Part shown: one piece after another, positions 22,429-32,399 of the stretch
Numbering within the stretch: position 1 is the first letter of the stretch
Layout: each line of letters opens with the position of its first letter
Source of the DNA: Tricholoma matsutake
Lineage: Eukaryota > Basidiomycota > Agaricomycetes > Agaricales > Tricholomataceae
NCBI GenBank assembly: GCA_026075535.2
Contig: AP026538.1
Coordinates: 11,718,001 to 11,782,000, forward strand
Length of the DNA stretch: 64,000 nucleotides
Reading direction: 5' to 3'
Position numbers and translations under genes: made by a program
Notes under the pieces: model-generated
Database searches by the model: none
What the model was told of the DNA's origin: nothing
The model's input: the letters and a program-made list of their open reading frames with translations, nothing else

Positions 22429-25322
22429 ATGACAGACCCCAACTTCCCCAGCCCAACTGACATGTCCTCTATGAAAGTAAAGAAGAAGACCACCTGAGCC
22501 AGGACTAAAGGTGGTTCGGATTCAGAACCCCCTGGTGACCAGTCCCATAACCCAGCTGATGGGAATCAGTTGAGTGCTGTCGAAGAAGTCAAAGAAGTCA
22601 ATTCAGCATTGAGAGCATCGACCCAAGATCCAGTTCCTGCTAGCAGGGTCCATCATCAGAATGATTCACCTTCCCCATCTCCTCCCTCCTCTTCAGGTCC
22701 ACGCAATCCAGAGAGTACGCCCAGACTCTCCCCTAGTCAGGAGAGCCAGTCTGCCCCTCACCATGATTGTGGGAATACCTCGCCACGAGAGACCCCCATG
22801 CGCCCATCTGGTAGAACAGTCTCAACTCCCTCACCCACACCTATGGATGAGGGAAGTAGCAAACAACGTCGAGAGGAGAAGAAACCTGAAAACATCATTC
22901 CACCTAGCCAGGAGGAAAGGAGCATAGCCTCATACACCACTCTGGCCTGTAAGATCATCAACAGGCACCTGGATCAGGACAGTTATGACCCAACTCAACT
23001 CAATGCACAAATACAAGAGCTGATGAGTGGGTTCTCTGTCCAAATTCATTGTGAGTCTTGTAGTCAGGCCCCCGCCTCTCGGAGGAGAACAGTACTCCAA
23101 ATCTCCCTCCCCCGCTTCAAACCGTAGGGAATCCAACATTGGGACCCCTCAAAAGAAGTCAGTTCACTATGATGGAGCCAGCAAAGTGGCTCTTCAATGA
23201 TTCAGAGACTCCGCTCTCCGAGATGGACAGCATACCAATATCCAAGACCAGGGTATACATTTTGATGTCAAGGGATTCCCATATGAAGAGGCCCCCTCTT
23301 CCAAGAAAAGCCCACATGGCCATGCTCCTAGCTCTATCTGTCCAGAGCAAGGAAGAAGAGAAGAAACCCCTGGGTGCAGAGGGCCAAGGGGAAGTGGAGG
23401 TGGAGGAGGCAACTCCTCCCCTTCCGACAGCAACAGCGATGATAGCGATGGAGATGAGGAAACTCCTCCTCCCAGTGATGAGAAGGACAAGGTCAAAGAG
23501 CATAGCCTCCTTCACCCTAATTCTCAGTCCCACTCAAGGTCGAGACCCAACCCAAGCATCAGTCATCAAGGAGATACCCCATCTGCCTCTGCTCACACAG
23601 ATGCCCATTCCCATTGATGAGGGTATGGTGGGGAGCTCGACTCCTACCAAGATAAAGGCACCCATCACCCTTCCAAATACTTGAAGGTGATGCATGCCAA
23701 GTTCCATCAGCAGATCGACAATAAGGTGTCTGCAACTGTCAAGAACCGTTCCTCGCCCAATCAGAACCCGCATCCATCTGACCCTTTTCTGCACATTGAA
23801 CCCGACATTTGTCTACTCCTCCTGCTTTTGTTCCTGTCCACCTTGCACTGCCCACACTGCTCCTTGTATAGCACCCATGGCTGCCTTCCCAAGGCTGCCA
23901 TCTCTATTGCAAATTCGACTATGGATTCCTGTGCCGCTCCCACTAGGTAATTTATCTATGCAGTCAAGACACTGCTGCAGTCTTCATTCCTGTTCTGCAT
24001 TCATTCTGGACTACAGTATTTAAGCTTAGTTAGTTTCAAGACTCGACTTTAACCTGCCAATCCAAATCTCCTTCTACTCCTACCTCAGTTTCTCTAGGAG
24101 TCTGAACTCCATTCGACTCAACCTCTAGTCTTCCTCTGAAGTTCTAATCTCATCTGAACTTAACCCAAGTCCCTCTGTACTCCTTCCCACATTTACCCGC
24201 ACTTCCCCACTTCAACCTCCAAACCTTCGTCTTGAAATTAGGACACCAGACAAGGTGAAGGGCACAGCTTCTTACAAGCTGAAGCCAAGTCCTTTCCATT
24301 TTCCCCTCCACATAATCCACCATGACCCGACAACCTTCTGCTATCATCACCTGCAGGGTCCAATCAGATTCTGACATACCTTCAGGATCAGTTCTTAACA
24401 GCAACCATGGAATCGCTCCCGGATTGAAGGAATGGACCCCATGTTCCCACTCCCCCAACTTATGGCAGGAGCTCAGATACTGAGGTGTTCGAACGGTGGC
24501 TGAATGCTCTCCTTCAATGGTTGAAGGTGAGCAAAACAAGTGGTCCCAGTCTCAATGCCAAAAGGATTGAGTATACAGGCATGTACCTAGAAGGAGTAGC
24601 CCTGACGTGGTTTGAGGACAATGTGGATGGAGTATACTGCCACCAGGCCCAGTGGTCTTTTAAGGATGTGATCACTGGTCTATATGATCAGTTTATACAT
24701 GACAATGCTACCCATGATGTGGCCGATCACTTTGCAAAGGTGAAATATGATGTAGTCAAAGGAGTCATGAGCTATTACCATAAACTGGAGGGATATGCTA
24801 CCAGGATGATCAGAGCCCCGGACTGTTTCACCTTCAAGACCCAACTTTTGTCTGGGTTACCCCAGACTATGGTGTCTTTCATATTTGACAAAGGCTGTTC
24901 CGTGGAAGCCAGTTCCATGGATATGATCCTGTACTATGCCTGCGAGGCTGAAGAAATATTCAGGAAGAAGAAGAGATACCAGGAGCATAAGCACCTGGTG
25001 GAGGCCCTGTCTTCCAGTAAGGATGTTCCAAAACCCAAGGTGACCACCACCTGGGAGGGTCAGTCCCCTGAACGATCTCGCGAATGGACCTGAGATCCAC
25101 ACAGGTGAGACAATCCACCTAGAAACAGGGACAGGTCCAATAGATCTCATGAAGTGTTTTTTGCAAGGAAGGAACCTCGTGATGAGGATAGGAAGACACC
25201 CATCTCTGGAGACTGGACTCCCAGAGATCATACCCCTACTAAAAAGTACAAGGAAAACAAGCCTCCTCCCACCTGCTACAAGTGCGGGGGATTAGGTCAT
25301 TTCTCCACTGATAAGAAGTGAC
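22429..25322 (+). pseudogene. Gag, gypsy C1, with nested solo LTR
   Basis: It starts MTDPNFPSP at 22429. The N-terminus is long and rich in Ser, Pro and acidic residues; frames 22570-23127 and 23139-23684 follow. The conserved gag core resumes after the solo LTR (EVFERWLNAL, GVALTWFEDN, DVITGLYDQFIHD, 24480-25000) and ends with a zinc-knuckle-like CYKCGGLGHFS near 25278. A TGA directly follows KK where the last Cys would be expected. At least one frame change lies near 23130. The same gag, inverted and differently broken, is at 37565-40000. Confidence 0.85.
23737..24400 (+). repeat. Solo LTR F, copy 1, in gag of gypsy C1
   Basis: 664 bp, termini TGTCAAGAAC/GTTCTTAACA (inverted with one mismatch). 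The flanking TSD GCAAC is perfect (23732-23736 and 24401-24405). Removing it restores the gag frame (SATV followed by ESLP, as in the C2 copy at 38711-38760). A second copy with a different TSD is at 37823-38529. Confidence 0.93.
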
Positions 25323-25989
25323 CTGAGTACAATACCCCGGGACAATCAAAACCCGGCATGAGGATGTATGCTGCCCATGAGGAACTTGATGGCACCAAGA
25401 ATGATCCCCCTCCAGTGGAGGAGGAACAATTTGCATTAGTTCATAGTGATTCTGAGGAATCAGACCAGGATGTGTTGGGATCCCAATACAGTTCTGATGG
25501 GGATCCATACCCCCTCAACTCAGACAATGAATCAGGATCCAATGAAGGCAATGACCCCAAATGATTTGGAGCCATCCAGTGTAACCGTGCACTCAGGTGT
25601 GCATGCAGTAGATACAGTCATGTGATCTATATGGTCACGTGATCCCATGTTGATATCCACATAGACTAGGGATTGTCTGATCATCGCTACCACAGCATTG
25701 CTATACACAGCTGTTGCCCTTGCTTTTGGGCATTTCCCCTCTGCTTCTGTAAGACTGCATGTCTCCACCAGGAGGCAATCTACAGTTATGAGTCAGATTC
25801 AGCATCTGACTCATGTCCCTCCATGCAATCGGCATCTGACTCAGAGGAGGATTCCAAGGAGGAGATGGTTGAACCAAGTCATTCCCCTGAGCAGATGGGG
25901 GTGATCACTGACTCCTCCCCTCCCATCTCCATGAACCTCAGGCGCCCCCCTGCCCTGAGGAAGTCATCCAAGAAAATTGTCTAACCTCA

Positions 25990-26235
25990 TCAAATTGAGA
26001 AGGACAACTGGTGCTTCATCATAAGGATGAAGATCCATGGTCTTGAAGCTAATGTACTTCTAGACTCAGGGTGTACGGCGGACTCGGTTTCACCTGAGTT
26101 TACCATATCGGCAAATCTGAAAGTGCATGAGCTGGAGGAACCAGTACCCCTCCAGCTAGGTATGGTGGGAAGTCAGTCCAAAATCAATTTCAGGCTCTTT
26201 GCAGAGGGTGCTCTCACAGCAACTGTTGGACCTGA
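25990..26235 (+). pseudogene. Aspartic protease, gypsy C1
   Basis: Open frame beginning near 26027 with KIHGLEANVLLDSG. DSG is the retropepsin catalytic triplet, followed by SVSPEF. It ends at a TGA near 26237. The upstream linker 25358-25984 is acidic and Ser-rich. The enzyme would cleave the gag-pol precursor. Confidence 0.8.
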
Positions 26236-26389
26236 ATGAAGCGCTCTTCGCAGATAGTGAAGAGCTAGCTGAGAGCGCAAAGGCCCAAGGACCTTTGGGC
26301 AAGAAGGACATTCCCCAGTTGCAGGAGGAATGGCTTGAGGTCTGCAAGGACATCCTGCAGGGTGTACCAGAATGACCCCCTCCAATGAG

Positions 26390-27690
26390 GGAAATCAACC
26401 ATTAAATCCCATTGGTGGATAAAAAAACTACCACTTACCTAAGTGTCCTGACTCGATGTGACAACCTCTTGCTGATAAGATCGAGAGGTATTGTCAGGCA
26501 GGATGGTGGAGACCAGTGTGCATGGAGCAAGCTGCTCCAATGCTGGTGGTCCCCAAGAAAAATGGGGACATCTGTACTGTGGTGAATGCAAAAAAGAGGA
26601 ATGACAATACCATCAAGAATGTGATGCCTTTCCCTGATCAGGACTTGATCAGGCTGGATGTAGCTCAAGCAAAGTATTGTTTGAAAATCAACTTATCCAA
26701 TGCTTATGAGCAGATTCTGGTCAAACCTGGGGATGTCTGGAAAACAGTGTTCACGACGGTACTGGGCACTTTTGAGAGCCTGGTGATGCAGCAGGGCGAT
26801 TGCAATGCCCCAGCTACTTTCCAACAATTGATGAACTCCATCTTCAGGGAGTACATCAGATGGTTCATGCATGCTTATCTCAACAATATCTTTGTGTTTA
26901 GCAACTCAGTCGTTGAACATCAACACCACCTGCAGCTCGTGTTCAATAAACTACAAGAGCACGAACTGTACCTTCATGTGGATAAATGTGAACTACATGC
27001 TGAGAAACTTGGATGTCTCGGCCATATGATAGATGACAAGGGCCTCCACGCTGACAGCAATAAAATGGCGAGGATACAAGAATGGAAGGTGCCTCAAAAC
27101 TATCATGAGGTTCAACAGTTCTTGGGACTAGTTCAGTACCTAGCCCACTTCCTTCCTAATATTTTGGCATACACCAGTCCACTCTCTGCTATGATGAAGA
27201 ATGGACAATCATTCCATTGGTGTCCTCTGCACGATAGCTGTTTCCAGACTATCAAAGACATCTGTTGCTCAACCCCAGTTCTAAAACCCATCAATGCCAG
27301 CTCAGAGGAGCCGATCTGGGTGATTTGTGATGCTTTTGTATTCAGGGTTGGGGCCATGTATGGGCAGGGCCCTGAATGGCAGAGCTGTAGACCAGCCGGA
27401 TTCCTATCCAAAAAGTTCTTGGATGCTCAAAGGAACTATAGGACCTTTGAGCATGAAACCATTGCGATCCTTGAGGCGCTTCTTAAGTGGGAAGATAAGC
27501 TAATAGGTCAGTGACTTCATGTGGTGACAGATCACAAGGCCTTGGAGTTTTTCCAGACCCAGCATCAATTATCAGCCCATCAGTCCCAGTGGATGGAATA
27601 CCTCTCGTGCTTCGACTTTGACATATAATATGTCAAAGGGAACCTCAACAAGGTCGCAGATGCCCTGTCCCGGTATTACCAGTTTAATAA
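26390..27690 (+). pseudogene. Reverse transcriptase-RNase H, gypsy C1, catalytic Asp lost
   Basis: The 332-residue frame 26516-27514 spans the RT core (MLVVPKKNGDI, CLKINLSNAYEQ, CNAPATFQQLMN, HAYLNNIFVFS, FLGLVQYL) and the start of RNase H (VICDAFVF). RNase H continues to DHKALEFFQ and ADALSRYYQ by 27690 past a TGA at 27512. The usual DLSDAYEQ is NLSNAYEQ and the usual YLDD is YLNN, so the acidic active-site positions are Asn (GAC/GAT to AAC/AAT). The enzyme is dead by sequence even where its frame is open. Confidence 0.9.
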
Positions 27691-27999
27691 CTGGGAAGAC
27701 ACACCCCTGGTGCAACATTATGTGTTTGCTGATGTACATCTTGATCCTATGCACGAGGACTTGCCCTGGGATTGTCATTTGGAAATTAGGAATTGAGTCA
27801 TTGAGACATGATTCGCCAAGGCCCAGGTCCATCGAGCAGAAGAGCACCTGAGAGCCTTGCATGAGTGGGTTGAGGATCGAGAACTGGCTGCAGTGGTGCT
27901 CGCTGGTGTGCAGGATGAGAATGGAATGGGAGATCCTAAAGAGTCTTGAGGGGAAGACCCCACAGTATATGAATCACTGGCCAAACACCAGGATTTGAA

Positions 28000-28886
28000 G
28001 GTGTCCTTGTAAGAACAAGACCCAATGGATGAGGACATCCGATGGGGATATAAGGAGGACAAGGTATTTGGCAAAGTCCTGGATAACCCAGAAGATCACC
28101 CCCTTTGAGGTGATTGACAGTATAATATGGATGAAGAACAAGGGAGGAGAACATGTTGTGTGCACTCCCTCGGCGCCCTCCAAGGACATGACTTTACATG
28201 GCTGTATCATCGACCAAGCCCACTCGATCGTCAGGCACTTTGGCCTAGCAAAGACCTCTGAGTATGCTAGGCAATGGTATTGGTGGCCTTGCCTCCAATA
28301 TGAAGTGGATAAGTTCTGCAAATCCTGTGAGGCCTGTGTTCAGTCCAAGGGGGAGTATTGCTCCCCCATGGGTAAGTTACATTTGTTGCCCACCCCGATC
28401 CGTCCTTGGGAATCCATAGGGATGGACTTTATTGGTCCATTCCCTGAGTTGGAAGGGTTTAATTACCTATGGGTGGTGATATGCCGATTGTCATCTATGG
28501 TGCACCTGGTTCCCATAATGATCACCACCACCACCTCTGAGTTGTCGTCTCTTTTCATCAAAGAGATAGTTAGGCTGCATGGGTTGCCTGGATCCATTGT
28601 TTCTGACTGGGATTCCAAGTTCACCTCCTGCTCATGGTGGGAGGTCCACCAAGTCTTGAATGTAAAGTTACAGATGTCCACCTCCTTCCATCCTCAGATG
28701 GACAGTGCTACTGAGCGAGCCAATCAATCAATCACTCAGATCTTACGGTCTTTTGTGGCTTCCAACCAGAAAGACTGGGTCAAATTCCTGGCATTGGTGG
28801 AGTTTGCTATCAACTCCACCATCAATTGGGCTACTGGGATGGCTCCATTTGAAGTAACCTATGGGTATCTTCCTCGCATGATGTGA
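28000..28886 (+). pseudogene. Integrase, gypsy C1
   Basis: Open frame 28029-28886. The zinc-binding part has QAHSIVRHFG and CKSCEACVQ. The catalytic D,D,E core appears intact: GMDFIG, SDWDSKF, and the Glu of SATERANQ. The C-terminus is interrupted by a TGA at 28884, then continues in another frame. A stop precedes it near 28018. It would insert the element and make the 5-bp CAACC duplication. Confidence 0.9.
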
Positions 28887-28907
28887 GAAATACCTACTCC
28901 AGAGCAA

Positions 28908-29523
28908 GTGCCACCTGGAGTATGGACCTTTGCAATGGATGCATTATGCAACATGGCAATTGCTCACAACAATATTATCGCTGAGTGTGTGTTCCAATGG
29001 TTCCATGCTAACAAATGGCATGGAAAGGAGCCTGACATCAGACCAGGAGAGAAAGTATACCTTTCTACCAAGAACCTGACATTGCCCAAGGGGAGGGCCA
29101 GTAAGCTCCTTCCCCAAGTTCATAGGACCATATGAGGTCCTGTGAAGCTACCCAGATACTTCCAATTATGATCTGGACTTACCTTCCGAGCTCCAGAGTC
29201 AGCGGATACACAGCAGATTCCATGTGAACCTGCTACATCCCCATTATGAGAACGATGACGCCCTGTTTCTCAACAGAAGGCACCTGGATCCTTATGACTT
29301 CAGCACCCATGATGACGCTGAATGGTGGGTTGAGGAGATCACATCCCATTGTTGGAAGGGTTGTGCATTGGAATTGGAAGTGAAGTGGAGCATGGGCAAG
29401 TCCACTTGGGAACTGCTGGCCATGTGCAATGAGTTGGCTGCCCTGGACACTTACTTGGCCCTTGTGGGTGCCAAGGAGTGGATGGATCTGCCCAAGCATG
29501 CACCAGCATGCAAAGGGCAATAG
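28908..29523 (+). pseudogene. Integrase C-terminus and chromo-like region, gypsy C1
   Basis: Frame 28908-29135 carries a post-integrase block (KWHGKEPDIRPGEKVYLSTKNL). Frame 29224-29523 carries VNLLHPHY, then a chromo-like segment (EWWVEEI, LEVKWSMGKSTWELL, LAALDTYLALVG) and a tail to a TAG. Past 29523 the element continues to 29567 and, before the inversion, into 4628 and below. Confidence 0.8.
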
Positions 29524-29567
29524 AACTTCTTGACTTGGTCGAGAAGGCCAGGCAGCTGTGGGCCTGG

Positions 29568-29969
29568 TGTTAGGAAACCACCCCATTACCTAATAAAATT
29601 TCATTTTTATGTTATTATGTTGAATTATGCTACATGACACCAAATGATGCTACACTTTGATAGCATGAGAATTTTATTTCGCATGCATCAATATGTACAC
29701 ACATATATGAGTGCATCGGTAACAACAATGTACAATATATTTAACATAGTATATAAACCCTAAATATATGCCTAGGGGACCTCAGTTGTGTTCTCTTAGG
29801 TATTCCACCTACATTTTTGGTGTGAAAGGCCTATCTCAACAAACTCACCTATTAATAACCCCTCGCATCAAAACCATCAGTTCCCCCATCACAAGCGCAG
29901 ATCCTGCCCCCTTCTTGTAGAGAGAACCTGCATGGTCTTAGCTAGCAGATAGTGGGTGTCGCCCTAACA
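29568..29969 (+). repeat. 5' LTR of chromovirus B
   Basis: 402 bp, TGTTA...TAACA. TATATAAA box at 29750-29757. Putative RNA start AGTTGTGTTCT at 29784-29794. Confidence 0.95.
29750..29757 (+). promoter_or_regulatory. TATA box in LTR of chromovirus B
   Basis: TATATAAA lies 34 bp upstream of the segment complementary to the primer site, placing the expected RNA start at or near AGTTGTGTTCT. The same layout is present in copies A and D. Confidence 0.6.
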
Positions 29970-29971
29970 GA

Positions 29972-29982
29972 AGAACACAACT
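29972..29982 (+). other. Putative self-priming site, chromovirus B
   Basis: AGAACACAACT begins 3 nt after the LTR end and is the exact reverse complement of 11 nt (29784-29794) at the predicted RNA 5' end. In Tf1-type elements the RNA 5' end folds onto such a site, is cleaved and primes reverse transcription. No tRNA match was recognised at this position. Confidence 0.7.
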
Positions 29983-30456
29983 TCCCATATCAGTGCGCCT
30001 TCTCTTACTTGCACATACGTCATTGTTTCACCGCGCCACATCTGATTACTCATCCTTTCGGCACAAGCCAGAAGTACTTGTATATATGTAATCTACCTTT
30101 TCTTTCATAAGCTGATGCCAGGCCTCACCTTACATTGTGACTGCCAGTGATCGAGAGGCAGCACTCATCATTAGGACAGCTGCAACCAGACAACCAATTG
30201 GATCTGGTTTTGTTACGATTTACATCACTCTATTCAGACGACTATTTTAGTTACAAGCCAAATTCAGTGTTATCTCCAAGATCAGGCACTGTTGGAAGGG
30301 TTATTGATCCGAAGTGTCAAATTAGGGGCCCGACGAACGATGAACGATCGATGAATGATTGCCGAACCATCACATGACCCATAAATGTTTGGAGAGGGCT
30401 CAAAAAAAAAAATCTTGAATTTGTTGATGAAGTGATTCATCACAGATTTTACCATT

Positions 30457-31553
30457 ATGTCCAAACCTTCAACTTCTAATCCCGGCCCTAATCCTGTTCC
30501 CACACCAGCACTAGAGGCAAAAATTGATGTGCTCACAGCACAAATGTCACAATTAGTGTCAGTCTTGGCAGCATCACAACCCAGACAAGCAGAAGTACAG
30601 CCAGAGATGACAGTAGAAAGAGATGATGAGATGGAGGAGATGGTGGAGTGGATGTCGCAGGAGATGAGATGGTGGATAAATCCGGAAATGGAAAAGTGCG
30701 CTTACCTAAGTATGTGTCCCCGCAAATCTTTAATGGTACCATGGAGAATACAAAATCCTTCATCAGCTCTATAGTATTGTACATCCATGGGAGGAAGCCA
30801 GAGTTTCATACAGCTGAGTCTAGGATTATGATTGCTCTCTCATACATTCAGGGGGGGAAAGCACAGTTCTGGAGAAATGAGGCTATTAATCAAATTGCCA
30901 TGGGAAATAAACCCTTTGCAACCTTCAAGGAATTTCTGGAGAGATTGGAGGCACAGTTTGGAGACCCTAATCCAAAGGCGACAGCCAATGCTAAATTAAA
31001 GACCATGCGCCAAGGTTCCCTGACGGTGGATGAATTTATTTTGCAGTTCAAAGCAGAAGCTTTGCAAACAGACATGGGAGAAGCTGTGTTGGTAGAGTTT
31101 TTGCAAGCAGGATTAAATCCCTCTTTATTCAAGTCTATCTACCAACTACCTTCTATGCCAGAGAAGTTGGACGAGTGGTATAATTGGGCAATGCGCCTTG
31201 ACCGGCAATATCGGCAGGAACAGGCGGAGTCAAAGTTGATGTACAGAAATAGTAAATTTGGAAAGCCATCAGGAGGAAAGTCCGAGAAAGGAAAGGCGCC
31301 TCAGGCACAAACTCCGAGGGCACAGCCACCAGCCATGACAGTGACACGTATGGCTACAGAGTCAGTAGCACCAGCAGAGGCAATGGAGGTTGATCAAGCA
31401 GGGAGATGAGCCCCACTTAAATGTTTTAACTGTGGGCAGTTAGGACATATTTCCAGGAATTGTAGGCAGAAAAGAAAGATTAGGGAAGCTACAATTGAGG
31501 AAGTGAAGCCGGAGGAAGGCAAGCAGAAGAATTTTGTGGAAGAGTCCCAGTGA
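30457..31553 (+). pseudogene. Gag, chromovirus B
   Basis: It starts MSKPSTSNPGPNP. Compared with A and D, a 1-bp deletion near 30662 (QED to QEM register) shifts the frame, which resumes in 30648-31409 with the gag core (SFISSIVLYIHGRK, EFLERLEAQFGDP, VEFLQAGLNPSLF). A TGA at 31407-31409 precedes the CCHC knuckle CFNCGQLGHISRNC (31424-31465). The knuckle frame ends at TGA 31551-31553, overlapping the protease frame, which is in the -1 register. Confidence 0.92.
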
Positions 31554-32340
31554 AGGTTTCCCCATTGGTGACACAGAATCATTACAATGTATTAGTATCC
31601 AAGGAAACCCAGAGCAAATCAGAAAAGGAAGTTGAGGAGGAGTACAACTGTTGCAAATCACGTGACAAAGAAAATCGACATGCACCATTTCCGAAAATGC
31701 CTAAATTCTTTATTTGCTCTGCACAAATAGAACCTGAAATTACCTTGACTATGGGACTGAAGACAGTGGACATGCATGCAGCCATTGATGTGGAAGCGTT
31801 GCTTGATAGTGGTGCTACAGGACTATTTATCAATCGGTCCTTAATTACTGGAAACAGTATTAACACACACAAGCTGGCGCAACCCATAATGGTGTACAAT
31901 ATTGATGGAACAGTACATTGTGGAGGAACTATTGAGGAGGAGGTGACTATGGTCCTAAAATATCAGGAGCATCAGGAGCGAGCCGTATTCAAAGTATGTG
32001 ATCTTGGGAAAACCAATCTAATAATAGGATGTCTGTGATTACGGAAGCATAATCCCAAAATTGATTGGAAAACTGGGAAAGTACAAATGACTCGTTGTCC
32101 TAAGGAATGCAATGTGTATGGAAGGAAGATAAAAAAAGAAAAAAGGAAAAAGAAAGAGAAAGAACATCCGAGGAAGTATTCTGTTACGATGGAGGAAGTG
32201 GAGGATGAGGAAATGCCAAATGGGGAAGTTCCAATCATGATCGAGAAAGAAGAGCAGAAGCAAACCTTTAGAGCAATTCGTGGAAGACAGTCATGGGACA
32301 AGAATATTATGAAGGTGGAGAAGCCAGTGGAGGAATAGGT
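31520..32340 (+). pseudogene. Aspartic protease and linker, chromovirus B
   Basis: Frame 31550-32038 begins VSPLVTQNHYN and holds LLDSGATGLFIN. Where A has CPWLWKHNP, B has a TGA (TGG to TGA-type change at 32036-32038) and resumes at 32041. It is followed by the charged linker (KKEKRKKKEKE, EEVEDEEMPN) to 32338, ending at TAG. The next stretch 32341-32540 leads into RT. Confidence 0.9.
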
Positions 32341-32399
32341 GCCAAAGGTGTATCATGAATATCTGTCAGTGTTCCAGAAGAAGGAGTCTGACTGAATGC

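Larger units (their letters stand above)
22095..29567 (+). mobile_element. Gypsy C1, main part (5' LTR to end of pol)
   Basis: A Ty3/gypsy element with short LTRs. It carries 5' LTR, gag, protease, RT-RNase H, integrase and a C-terminal chromo-like region, and ends at 29567 where chromovirus B begins. Its 3' LTR is absent here and is found inverted at 563-1862. Together the parts share TSD CAACC (22090-22094 and reverse complement at 558-562). The cut at 29563-29567 (CCTGG) equals, in reverse complement, the CCAGG at 4629-4633, the original insertion site of chromovirus A. Coding frames carry stops, and all three visible RT active-site Asp positions are Asn. Confidence 0.92.

Noticed and set aside
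22758..23533. Minus-strand ORFs rich in Ser and Gly opposite gag of C1
   Set aside because: Shadow frames of the Ser/Pro-rich gag N-terminus.
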